A DNA stretch of 64,000 nucleotides, taken from the NCBI GenBank assembly GCA_948474755.1, contig CAOLHI010000484.1, forward strand, positions 744,001 through 808,000. The letters run 5' to 3'. This document shows positions 26,600 to 35,800 of this stretch, piece by piece; the stretch's first letter is position 1, and each line of letters opens with the position of its first letter. The notes below the pieces were generated by a model that was given only the letters and a program-made list of their open reading frames with translations, ran no database searches and had not been told where the DNA came from. This DNA comes from Ctenosaura bakeri. Its lineage: Eukaryota > Chordata > Lepidosauria > Squamata > Iguanidae. A program made the translations under genes and the position numbers.

Positions 26600-26880
26600 T
26601 GTTTCGTATGTAAGTGAGTTATTTCTGTGCAAGAAACACCTTTTTCTCTGCAGGACATATTTCTATTATTTCTATGTAGAAATATTATCTGTTCAAAACA
26701 ATGTGTTTTCTGAGCAAAAAAAGTCATGCCAGTTTTGTATACAATAAGTCCCAAACTTATTGAACACTACAGTTTTTGAAGACTACCTTTCAGTGGGAAG
26801 AGAATTGTGAAAATTACTTGTAACTTCCTTTGAGAAGAAACTTAGCAAAGAATTGCATCCTTATTTACTACTGCTTTCAT
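26600..26880 (+). repeat. Family E dispersed repeat, copy 1
   Basis: TTTCTGTGCAAGAAACACC, ACAATAAGTCCCAAACTTAT, CAGTTTTTGAAGACTACC, GGGAAGAGAATTGTGAAAAT and AAACTTAGCAAAGAATTGCA match, in the same order, a second copy at 50000-50245. The family is unclassified. I see no terminal repeats or coding capacity. Confidence 0.55.
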
Positions 26881-27124
26881 GGATGAGGTTTCCTAACTGG
26901 AAAGTTACTCTTGCACATGCACTTTTTCAGTTTCTAAAGACTAACTGACTGCTGTTGTGAAGACTATAAAGCAGTGGTTCTCAACCTGTGGGTTGCGACC
27001 CCTTTGGGGGTCGAATGACCATTTCAGAGGGGTCGCTGCTCCTCTATCCCACTCTGCCCCCTTTTGAAAGAAGGCGGCCTCACAGCCAATGAGAGTGCTG
27101 TTTTTGAGACCCCGCGCTGGCAGG

Positions 27125-27310
27125 AGGGGAAAGGAGATGTGCTGGGCACGTGTGGGGATGTTTCACCATCTTTCTCTGCTGGGCGGGGGGGCAGAGGTGG
27201 CGAAAGGAGACCCTGCACTGGCAGGAGGTGAGAGGAGGTGTGCTGGGCACGTGTGGGGATATTTCACTGTCTTTCCCTGCCAGGCGGGGGGCGGAGGTGG
27301 GGAGACCGAG
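27125..27310. repeat. Tandem duplication, ~101-bp unit, inside the hAT element
   Basis: GTGCTGGGCACGTGTGGGGA occurs at about 27140 and again about 27241, with matching sequence on both sides (GGCGGGGGGCAGAGGTGG and GGCGGGGGGCGGAGGTGG). The two units are offset by 101 bp. Confidence 0.85.
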
Positions 27311-27774
27311 AGGGGTTTGCGGGTGTAGCGTGGTTGAGGGGCTACAGTGGGTATTGCACCCCACTCCCGAGCCCTCAGAGGGGCGAAAAGGAAAGGAGGA
27401 AGGAAAAGGCACCCGTTCGACGTGGGAGTGACAGCGTCCGAGCAGCCACACTCCCTTTAAGGGAGGGGGGAGGCTGGAAGTGAAACAAAATGCATTTGTT
27501 TATGCTGCCACCATCTTTCCTTTCTCCCTGTCCTTTCCTCCCTGCGCCTCATGTAAAATGTGGGCTGTTTTGGCGTTGCCTTTGGGAGTGACTGGCTTTT
27601 TGAACTGTGGAAACCTAACATTCAGAACTAGAACTACTGCCTTAATTCTGGCATTGATGGACGCTTTCTGTGCTTAAAAAAACGGGGGAGGGTTACTGGT
27701 TTTTAGGCATTAGAAGTCTATCCAGAGCAGTGTAGGGCAGTGTTTCCAATCTATTCAATGTTGGAAATAACTAA

Positions 27775-27782
27775 CTAAAAAA

Positions 27783-27825
<43 letters not shown>

Positions 27826-27827
27826 AA
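27775..27827. repeat. (AAAT)n microsatellite
   Basis: About twelve uninterrupted AAAT units near the right end of the hAT element. Confidence 0.95.
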
Positions 27828-27914
27828 TCATTTTATGGTCGGGGGTCACCACAACATGAGGAACTGTATTAAGGGGTCGTGGCATTAGGAAGGTTGAGAA
27901 CCACTGCTATAAAG

Positions 27915-28931
27915 CATATAGGTGCTCCCAGGTCAGGGCTATCATTTTTGCCAGCCATCTGCCTGACAAGATGTGAGTCCAAAGAATACACTTCCTCAAT
28001 TCACCAGTAGTCCTGTATCTAAATTCTAAAGTGGTGGGATACTTTTCCACTTGACAACATCTCCTAGCTTAATATCTGGGGTTGGCATCACAAAGCCTCT
28101 GGGACACATACCCTTTGCACCTCTTTTCATTTCTAGGCTCCATCTGAACCATGCTTATAAAAAATGGCAGTGGCTACTGCCATTATGCTGCCAAAATTTC
28201 TAAAATGTCTTCCTCCTTTCTTTTGCCTCCCCATTGTTTCCAGCAGGGTGTAGGACTTTGTCTTAAGATCTTGCATAAACTCTGTATTTTGGGAATGCAC
28301 TCTAGAAGATTCCATGCACTCAGTCTGTCCTGGTTTGGCACGTTACTCCTGTGTTTAATTCTTCTTTCTCAACTACTTTAAAAATGTTCCATTTTGCATC
28401 TCTTCTTCCCACTTTAACCCTTCATGCTCACCTTACTTCAATTGCTTCAAACTGAGTTCAAGGTTAGCTTAGCAGGAGAAAGTGGAAAGAATATCTTATA
28501 AAAAGCAGAAGAGGAGTAGAAACTTGCTAATTAAGAGTGGTTTTCCTTGAAGAGTTCCCCTTTGAATTGCAGCAGGTGCTCTCTAGTCTGTCTGTTTTTG
28601 AACAGAGACCCAGATTCTCCCTCCTAAAATAAGGATCCATTTCCCTAAAATAGGATCAGTATTGAAGACAAGCATTTCTAGTTTGATATTTTTCTTCCTC
28701 CTTTCTGTTCTGTTTTTGTTTTTGAGATTTGCATAAACCTTATATTTGAAGACTTAGCTTTATTATTTGTCTCTCTTCTTTCTGGTTGATTTACTAATTC
28801 TTTGTGTGTGCTGGGACTGTGCAGTGCCACAGGAAAGAAGTGTTAGTTGTGGAAATCATGAGTAGGAGCTATTTTACTATCAATTTATTTTGGGAGTTTT
28901 TTCCCCCTGGAAATCAGTGTTGCATTTACAT
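27915..28931. other. No gene seen
   Basis: Unassigned sequence between two hAT elements. No exon or RNA gene is supportable. Confidence 0.4.
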
Positions 28932-29239
28932 CAGAGCTTTCCAAACTGTGTGCCACAACACATTAGTGTGTCACCTGCAGTCTGTAGGTGTGTTGTGGGA
29001 ATGTAGTGGGTGGAGGGACTCCCTCTCCCACCACCATGGCAGGCTAAGCCCAGGTGAAGGAGCTGCCTCTGCCACCACCCTGGGCTGAGGAAGACTCTGG
29101 CAAGGGTGGTAGTCGTGGTGGACCAGGCTTGGGTGGAGGGGCTGCTTCCACTGACTGAATTATTTACTGAATCACTGTGTCACAAAATGATGCATGTCTA
29201 AAAACTGTGTCACCAACATGAAAAGTTTGGAAAGCTCTG
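28932..29239. mobile_element. hAT-type MITE, 308 bp
   Basis: Ends are CAGAGCTTTCCAAACTGTG and the inverted AAGTTTGGAAAGCTCTG, which fits the CAGNG/CNCTG ends of Charlie-like hAT elements. The flanking octamers are ATTTACAT (28924-28931) and CTTTACAT (29240-29247), 7 of 8 identical. TGTGTCACCTGC and CTGTGTCACCAAC also sit in inverted subterminal context. There is no coding capacity; the 94-codon frame overlapping it is spurious. Confidence 0.9.
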
Positions 29240-29871
29240 CTTTACATTAACAGTGCAGCCATGCACATATCTACTAAGAATTGAGTTCAAGCTATGGTTG
29301 GTGACCACATGAGATGTTATGGAGCAAATGAGATTTGATCTGATCTATAATATGCAAAGTGGGTGGTCATGGAAATAGAATTAATGCACTGTATCCAAAA
29401 GTTATAGTTTTCGAACTGGCTTAATTTTAGAACAATGTATTATATAAGATTAATAATATATCATATTATTTTTGTCATGAACTCAACCATACTGTTTGTA
29501 CAAATGTACACAGAATATTGTAATTATTGTTTTTTCTTTCTTTCTTAAACTCAGAAAATAAATCTCACTGTTTCTCTGCTTAAAATAGTTTTATGTGTTC
29601 TCCTTCATTAGTAACTTTTCCCATCTTTATCACTTGGCCATGCCTTTTGATTGCACTCTGGTGCTGCTTGGCCACAAGTATTGCAGTTTCCATCTGTGGA
29701 ATGCTAGAGTATATGAGGCCCTTTTCGCATTAAGGCTTCTAGCGCAAGCAGGGGAGGGCGGCTCACGCAAGAAGCCTTCTCCGGGAGGCTGCCGTTTCCC
29801 CCCTCCTTCCTTCCGCAGGCGAAGGAATGAGCGAGGAAGCGGCAGCCTCCCAGAGGCGGCGGCGGCTCGTG

Positions 29872-30108
29872 CGTCCGCCCCCCGCCAAGCAGGAGGCTCG
29901 CGCGCCTGCCCCCCGGGCGAATCAGGAGCCTGTCGCGTCCGTCCCCCTCCCGCGCACGTGAGAAAGGAGCCTGTCCCGTCTGTCCCACCCCAAGCGCGCG
30001 AAGCAGGAGGCTGTGCGTCCGTCCCCCCCGCGCACACGAAGCAGGAGGCTGTGCGTCCGTCCCCTCCCCGCGTGCGCGCGAAGCAGGAGGCTGTTGCGTC
30101 TCTCGCGC
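29872..30108. repeat. GC-rich minisatellite inside Family A element
   Basis: About six degenerate units of roughly 35-45 bp built on GCGCGAAGCAGGAGGCTGTG and CGTCCGTCCCCC. Adjacent units near 30000-30090 are nearly identical. Confidence 0.85.
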
Positions 30109-30235
30109 TAGCTCCCCGCCCTGCCCCTTCCTTCCACAGGGGCAGAGGGAAGGAAGCGCGACCCGGCCGCCTCCCCAACACTCCACACAGGAGGTAAGTG
30201 CGCGCGGGCACCGGGAGCATTGCGCGAGTGCGGGT

Positions 30236-30259
30236 GATTTTCGCTTCGAAGCGAAAATC
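30236..30259. repeat. Perfect 24-bp palindrome
   Basis: The arm GATTTTCGCTTC is followed directly by its reverse complement. It is the central palindrome found in modified form in all other Family A copies checked. Confidence 0.95.
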
Positions 30260-30654
30260 AAAAAACCCGCGATCGCGCCGCTTCAGCCCCGTGAGCCCGG
30301 CGGAAGTGGGAATGCGTTGTGCAGAGCGTCCCCACTCCCGCGAGGCTCACGGGGCTGTCGCGCGACAGAAAGCCCGTGCGAAAAGGGCACCACAGAGAGC
30401 CACAGCAAGTGTTGCTGGATTTTGGTGGTCATTGCAATAGTGGTAACAAATCCATTGCTGATTATGTATGTGTGAGTGTGTGTGTGGGGGGGGCACAGAC
30501 TTTTGGCAAAGACTAACAATGGTGGTAGCATGGTTCTCTTAGGATTTCTAGTAGGTCCAATGTAGCTCTCTCTCCTCAAGAGGTTAGGCAGATAGACAGA
30601 GTGAAAGTTCTTAAACAGTGCGGTTAAATGAAAAACCTAATGCATGTGTCTGGC

Positions 30655-30712
30655 ATCTTTCTACTATACTATACTACTATATAGTTTATATATTTTATAT
30701 GTTATATAAATA
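30655..30712. repeat. TA-rich simple repeat, left flank of Helitron
   Basis: CTATACTATACTACTATATA followed by 'TTTATATATTTTATAT'. A related block, CTATACTATACTATTTATAT, lies at about 31738-31760, just right of the Helitron. Confidence 0.7.
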
Positions 30713-30833
30713 TCTACTATATAAAAGTTAATGTTTGTCAGTGAGTTTGTCTGTCTGTGTCAGACAAGTGGAGACCTCCTGTGATTGGCTGAATGAAGTG
30801 AGAAGACCTCATATGATTGGCTGGCTGTGAAGA

Positions 30834-31121
30834 GTCTATGGAATCCCGGGGTTCGCAGTTTAGGGAGGGGCCTTTAGAATTCTCAGCTGCAGAGCTCTTG
30901 GGCCTCAGGTCAGTTGCTGTGGAGATAGGGAAAAGTTACACATACTGGACGAGGCAGTTTGGGGAATCAGAGACACAGAATCTCAAATCTGTGTATTTCA
31001 ACCGCATCTAATTCGTAAGGTAAGACAAGGTAATTCTTAAGGTATTTCTGACTTTGCAGTTTAGGGAGGGGCCTTTAGAATTTTCAGCCAGAGAATAGGC
31101 CAGTTGCTATGGAGATGAGGC
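30834..31121 (+). repeat. Internal duplication in Helitron (201-bp offset) with Family B-like core
   Basis: GCAGTTTAGGGAGGGGCCTT occurs at about 30855 and again about 31056, each followed by TTTAGAATT, a 'CAGC..GAG' block and CAGTTGCT.TGGAGAT. The same core, inverted, is the middle of the 202-bp Family B elements. Confidence 0.8.
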
Positions 31122-31173
31122 CTAGCAGCAAAAAGGAGGACAGTTTATTCCCTCAGGAACCCATCCTCTCTAT

Positions 31174-31579
31174 GGTCCTTTTCACACCTTACCTGATTCT
31201 GGTATCGGTGCGTGGGGATCACGCAAGCAGCCTTTTGTGAGAGGCACTCGCGTCCCTTCTGCTTCTTCTCCAAAGCAGCTCCCTGCTGGCCAGAAGGAAG
31301 CGTGAGGGCTCTGCCACTTCCTTCCACAGCTCAGCCAGGTACTTTCCCAGACTGTGCTGGGGGAGGAAGCACAAGGGCCGCATCTTTGGATGCTCTGCAC
31401 GCAGGATAAGTGTGTGTGGGGCCTGGGAGCAACAAAGCCAAAAATGATATATTCTGCAATCGCTGCCCACTGGCCCTGGCAGCGTTGCGCGATTGCGAGG
31501 ACGTCATGTGAAACAGTCCTCACAGTCACACGATGCTCCAGAGGCTCTTTCACATGTGAAATGGTGTGTGAAAAGGGCC
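31174..31579 (+). mobile_element. Family A element (406 bp) nested in Helitron
   Basis: Starts GGTCCTTTTCACACC and ends GTGTGTGAAAAGGGCC. A perfect 3-bp duplication, TAT, flanks it (31171-31173 and 31580-31582). It interrupts the Helitron, so it inserted later. The interior matches other Family A copies (CACGCAAGCAGCC, CTTCCTTCCACAG, GTACTTTCCCAG). The 123-codon minus-strand frame here is spurious. Confidence 0.9.
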
Positions 31580-31729
31580 TATGTTAATAACTCTGAATAC
31601 AGATTGCATTGGGAAATATGCGGCAAAGTTGCAAGTCCCTGGAGAAGACAATTTGTTGAGTTCTTAAGAGGAAAATAAAATCCCAGGCAACACTGGGTAA
31701 ATACACTAGTATAGTATAAATATATGCTA

Positions 31730-31800
31730 TACTACACTATACTATACTATTTATATATTTTATACTAACGTATCAACTACTACTATACATTTTATACTAA
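31730..31800. repeat. TA-rich simple repeat, right flank of Helitron
   Basis: ACACTATACTATACTATTTA, TATATTTTATACTA and related units. Similar to the left flank at 30655-30712. Confidence 0.7.
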
Positions 31801-31809
31801 TTTATCAAT

Positions 31810-34105
31810 ATTAGAAATAATTCAAAATTATCTATAAAAAGAGACCAACATCTTCATTTATTTTGTTTTCACATGCAAGGACAAATAACTTCAGTTGTTT
31901 TTTCCCTGCTACATATGATTATGGATTTTTAGAGTACTTTTGGACCACTATGCATACTTTAGGAATCTTTTTGGTAACTTTTATTTACACAAAAACACAT
32001 GTCCTTTTTTTCATCATGATTCTGGTGCACAGTTCTTATGGAACAAACATTCTTTGCTGCACAAAAATATTGCCTTTTGTTCAGAAAGCAAGAGGGTTGC
32101 ACATACACCCCATATTTTCTGTGCAGTGAAAGCATATGTATTTTAACCCAGATGTATTCCCACTCCTACAGCGTCCCAACATATGACCTATATTGTAGCT
32201 TTTCCCAATTTCCTCAATGGGACATTCCAAATGTCGGAACACACGTTTTTCAGGAAAGATGTAAGTATTAATAAGTAATAATGAATATTAATGTGTATTA
32301 TTTCAATCTTTTCAATTATTTCAAACAACAGAAATCTTACTACTGGTAGAAAAGGGTTCTATTTTCTAGTATGAAATACAGAATAGGGTGGAGCCCTCTC
32401 CATTTGTTACTGCTCTTAATAGTGCTTTACGTGGTTACCACAGTATGAGGCTGCTGGCCCTACTTCTTTGATATCTTTACAGCCAATTGCAAGCACTAAC
32501 CTTTAAAATTTTCATTGGGAGTTACCTTGAAATGAGTGGATTTGAAAGCACAGATGCAGGGAATATTATAAGCTAAACTCTGAATGTGGAAACAAGAGCA
32601 ATTCCCCTGTCCGCTTAAAGATCAAGGATTGGAGAGTGAGCGTGGTGCTGTGAAGTGATGCTGTGTACTCCTAAGTGTGGCCAACTGAAAATCAATTAGT
32701 GTTTGGGGTGAAAAGATGGGCTTTTTAATCAGCTGAGCCGCAAGGGGGGAAAAGTCATCAAATGGCTATTGGGGGAAAAGTTCTTACAGGCCTTTAATAA
32801 CCTTGTGAAGAGGAAGTTAGATTTTGTGATGCAAACAAAAAGGATGAAGAAAAGTCTAGTTCAGTATTTGTGACACATTAGCCTGCAAAACTGGTGTCTA
32901 TACATGGACAACCATCAAATTTTTATACCTTCTTCTTCCAAAGATGTCAGGGGTGACAGCTGAGTTTTATCTTATTTGGTCCTCATGGGAACTCTATGAG
33001 ATACATCAGATAACTAATGTAATCCCAGTAAGATTTATAGTTGAATAAGAAGTTGAATACAGTCCCCCCAGTCCATGCCTAACAAATTAGAAATCATATC
33101 ACAGTCATATCACAACCATATCCCACCACAGAAATAGGCCTAATTGCAAAAGTGTATCAGCTTTGTGCATATTTGAGATGTTGGGAAGCCTGATTGTAGT
33201 TTCTGGCATTGCATATCAGAAAATGTTGGAGGATTTCTACTTTGTAGGCACTATAATACTGTAACAAGTTGCAAAGGAGCTTATCTCTCATTGAGAATTT
33301 AGGCCCAAATTTATGATGCGCTATTACATGATACTTCTTCCTGCTGGTTATGTGTGTGTGTGTGTCTGTATCTGTCTGTCTATGTGCATGTCTGCATGCA
33401 TTTGAGAGAGAAAAGCAATGGGAGACAAATTGGTTGAAGAAGATTAACACAGAAAGGAGGTGTTCAGTTCACTTTCTGGGAATTCAAGTTTTTAAAATTA
33501 CTCTGAGATTCTTTTCTTCCCATGGAGAAGATCACCAATTATTTCCTGGTGGGAAGAGAAGTAGCATAGGATTGGAAGGTACCTTTGAAGAGGTAATGGG
33601 GCAATATTAGAGTCAACAACTAGGTTGTACATCTTTGCCAGTTTTATTCTTACATTCACAGATTAACTGTTTGAAAAAAAATCTCCCTGCTACATGAGAT
33701 TAAAGAAGATCTTATGCAGCAGTTTTTTTATGAATCTGCTTTTATAGATGTTTAATTATTTTACATATTTCCCATATTTCCCATATTTCTTGCTGAAAGT
33801 TTCTTAGCCATCTCAAACAGATTTTCAGTGAGCATAGGGAATTTTTCTGATTCAGATTTTCCTGTCAAACCAGATCCCCAGAACAAAAAGAATAAAAGCC
33901 TGTCAGGAGGAAGTTCCTTTCAGAGTGCTTAAGAAAGTCTTTAGACAAAATTGTCTCCAGGACATCCAATTTCCCGTATATTAGGCATTCCTTCACTACT
34001 GCCCATTGTCCACTGCCACTGCTGCCTACACATGTGACCTTCTTCTCCAAGCCCAGTCCATACCTTCATTCAAAGAAAGGGAATTATACAAGCAGAAGAA
34101 CCTAT
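31810..34105. other. No gene seen
   Basis: AT-rich unassigned sequence. 31.9-32.15 kb has 'TTTTCTGTGCAGTGAAA'-like text faintly similar to Family E. A TG-rich microsatellite lies at about 33350-33385. No exon is supportable. Confidence 0.4.
33350..33385. repeat. (TG)n/(TCTG)n microsatellite
   Basis: A short TG run passes into TCTG units. The minus-strand reading gives the HTQTDTH-rich frame, which is not a gene. Confidence 0.8.
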
Positions 34106-34537
34106 GGCCCCTTTCACACCTTACATTGTTCACAGTGCCATCTCATGGGGATCGTGTGAAAAGCCTTTTGCAAAAGGGAATCACATATCCTGCACTTCCC
34201 TCTGTACCAGCTCTGTGCTGGACAGAAGGAAGCATGATAGCTCCGTGTCTTCCTTCTGCAGCGCAGCCAGGTACTTTCCCAGGCTGCACTGGGGGAGGAA
34301 ATGTGGCCATCACGCTTCCTGATGTTCCACACACCAGGTAAGTGTGGGAGGGACACGAAAGGAATGCACAATCATGGATCATTTTAGGCAAAGAGCTGAA
34401 AATTATATAATCCGCGATTGCCACGGGATCACTGTGGGAGTGATGCACGATTGTGAGAACATCATGTTGAACTGTTCTTGTGATTCTGCATCGCTCTCAT
34501 GGCCATTTTGCATTTGAAGTCAAGTGCTAAAAGGGCC
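34106..34537 (+). mobile_element. Family A element (432 bp)
   Basis: Starts GGCCCCTTTCACACC and ends GTGCTAAAAGGGCC, with a perfect TAT duplication at 34103-34105 and 34538-34540. The interior parallels the copy at 31174 (GGGGATCGTGTGAAAAGCC, CCAGGTACTTTCCCAGGCTG, GTAAGTGTGGGAGG). Frames of 72-111 codons inside are spurious. Confidence 0.9.
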
Positions 34538-34977
34538 TATGATTTCTCTTCACTTCTTTCACTGCTTGGTCATTCTGAGAAGACAGAAGAATAGGCAGAA
34601 GAGCAATAATGGACTGGGGAAAAAGACCTGTGCAAGAACACAAACTTCTGTCAAGGGCAGACCATGGTCTTAATGTATGAAGATTCTTATCCAAGTACAC
34701 TCTCCCTTACTTGGATCTTGAACTGCTGGTCGTGTAAGCAGGTGCTGAACAATGCCAGCCCCTAACACCATCCCTGCCATCGCATGTACTTTGGTGGTTG
34801 CATACAGTTTGTTTTTACGTATAAAAAGGTAACAAAACAAATAGACTGTGCATTTCAGTGGTTGAGTCATCTGCTTGTTTTCAGCCTCTTTTACTATTGT
34901 TCTGTTGATTTAGATTTTGTAAATCTATTTTACATCCTCTTGGGTGCCTTTACAGGCCAATTTTAAAAATTAATTTG

Positions 34978-35800
34978 TTAATTGCTATAAAGTCAGGTTT
35001 GATTTAGTGGTGACCCCATGAATGTGACCCCAAAACACTCTATTACCAACAGCCCAGCTAAAGTCTTACAAGCTCAGGACTCTGGCTATCTTGATTGAGT
35101 ATTCCTCTTTTCCTACTGCCTTCAATGTGACCAAGCATTATCCTCTTTTCATCTCATGGTATGTCCAAAGCAGATAGCCTCAATTTAGTGATTTTGGTTT
35201 CTGTGAAGAGTCCAGGCCTGATTTGCTTTCAGCCTCATTCATTTGTCTTTTTTGGCAGTCTATGGTAGGGATGTAATTCTTCACTAAGTTTCTTCTTCCA
35301 GTCCTCTAACACCACATTCCAAATTAGTTTATTCTCTTCCTATCAGCTTTCACAATCATAAATAGAAATTGGAAATACTATGTCATGGACAATATTGACT
35401 TTGGTATTTAATGTTCCTTTATAGTTGTCCTTTCAAGACCTGGACCATTTCTGCACTACACTGTTATAGTGCTATTATTCCACTTTCAACCTCCTGTGAA
35501 ATTCTGGAGTTTGTAGTTTACTGAGGCTAAAGAGCTCTCTAGCTGAGAATTCGAAATGTCCCTTCCTAAACTGCAAACCCCAGGATTCCATAGGATGTTG
35601 AAAGTGAAATAATAGCACTCTAACAGTGTAGTGCAAAAATGGCCCTGATCTTCTTCTGATTACTTGATTTCAGTCTTCATTCTGATTTATGACTGACCCA
35701 ACTATAGGAAATATTTAACTATTTAGATGTCTTCACCATCCATTTTAAAGCCAAGCAAATCATCTGTGGCTTTGCTGTAATTTATAGAGCACAGACAGAT
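34978..35800 (-). mobile_element. BovB/RTE LINE fragment, antisense, split by a Family B element
   Basis: Antisense text (TCCTCTTTTCCTACTGCCTT, TTCACAATCATAAATAG, TGACTTTGGTATTTAATG, then GATCTTCTTCTGATTACTTG and ACTGACCCAACTATAGG) follows the 3' part of the reverse-transcriptase frame of RTE/BovB elements in order. A sister copy starts near 63310. The reading frame is broken by substitutions and indels. The 202-bp Family B element at 35443-35644 interrupts it, with CTG duplicated at the junctions. Confidence 0.85.
35443..35644. mobile_element. Family B 202-bp element nested in BovB
   Basis: Starts GACCATTTCTGCACTACACT and ends AGTGTAGTGCAAAAATGGCC, with the same long fold-back arms as at 11101. 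CTG at 35440-35442 and 35645-35647 is a perfect 3-bp duplication. Removing the element and one CTG restores continuous BovB sequence. Exactly 202 bp. Confidence 0.95.

Larger units (their letters stand above)
26972..27906 (+). mobile_element. SPIN-like hAT transposon, non-autonomous, 935 bp
   Basis: Ends are CAGTGGTTCTCAACCTGTGG and the inverted AAGGTTGAGAACCACTG, with the subterminal GGTTGCGACCCCTTTGGGGG palindrome and, at the other side, GGTCACCACAACATGAGGAA and GGGGTCGTGGCATTAGGAAG. The flanks carry a perfect 8-bp duplication, CTATAAAG, at 26964-26971 and 27907-27914, diagnostic of hAT elements. The termini match my memory of SPIN (Space Invaders), a family known for horizontal transfer among tetrapods. 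The interior (about 27060-27760) is GC-rich, with a duplicated unit of about 101 bp and a long AAAT microsatellite, and shows no transposase. Confidence 0.85.
29717..30389 (+). mobile_element. Family A element, long CpG-dense form (673 bp)
   Basis: Starts GGCCCTTTTCGCAT and ends GTGCGAAAAGGGCA, inverted repeats shared by all Family A copies. The interior is extremely CpG-rich compared with its surroundings. It holds a minisatellite (29872-30108), a perfect 24-bp palindrome with a TTCGAA centre (30236-30259), and long stretches that match, inverted, the copy at 46936-47607. A 3-bp duplication is not evident (TGA versus CCA). Open frames of 185-200 codons on both strands are artefacts of high GC and repeats; they share no known domain. 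Retained CpGs suggest a young insertion or one that escaped methylation. Confidence 0.85.
30713..31709 (+). mobile_element. Helitron, non-autonomous, with nested Family A element
   Basis: Starts TCTACTATATAAAAGTTAAT and ends with a hairpin (CCCAG-GCAACA-CTGGG) followed by TAAATACACTAG, the 5'-TC...hairpin...CTAG-3' signature of Helitrons. The flanks are A on the left and T on the right, as expected for insertion into AT without a target duplication. A second copy at 38112-38870 on the minus strand shares both ends. Total length is 997 bp, of which 409 bp are the Family A insertion and its duplication. The interior holds a core shared with Family B (30834-30908) and a second partial copy of it 201 bp downstream. 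No Rep/helicase is encoded. Confidence 0.85.

Noticed and set aside
28201..28381. Possible exon-like frame near 28.15-28.38 kb
   Set aside because: Short, no recognised domain, overlapping frames on both strands, and no convincing splice-site pair.
29595..30261. 200-, 196- and 185-codon open frames
   Set aside because: Same explanation as above for the copy at 29717; the predicted proteins are translated minisatellite.
33157..33610. Frames with HTHT/VCVCV-type runs
   Set aside because: Translation of a TG/TCTG microsatellite.
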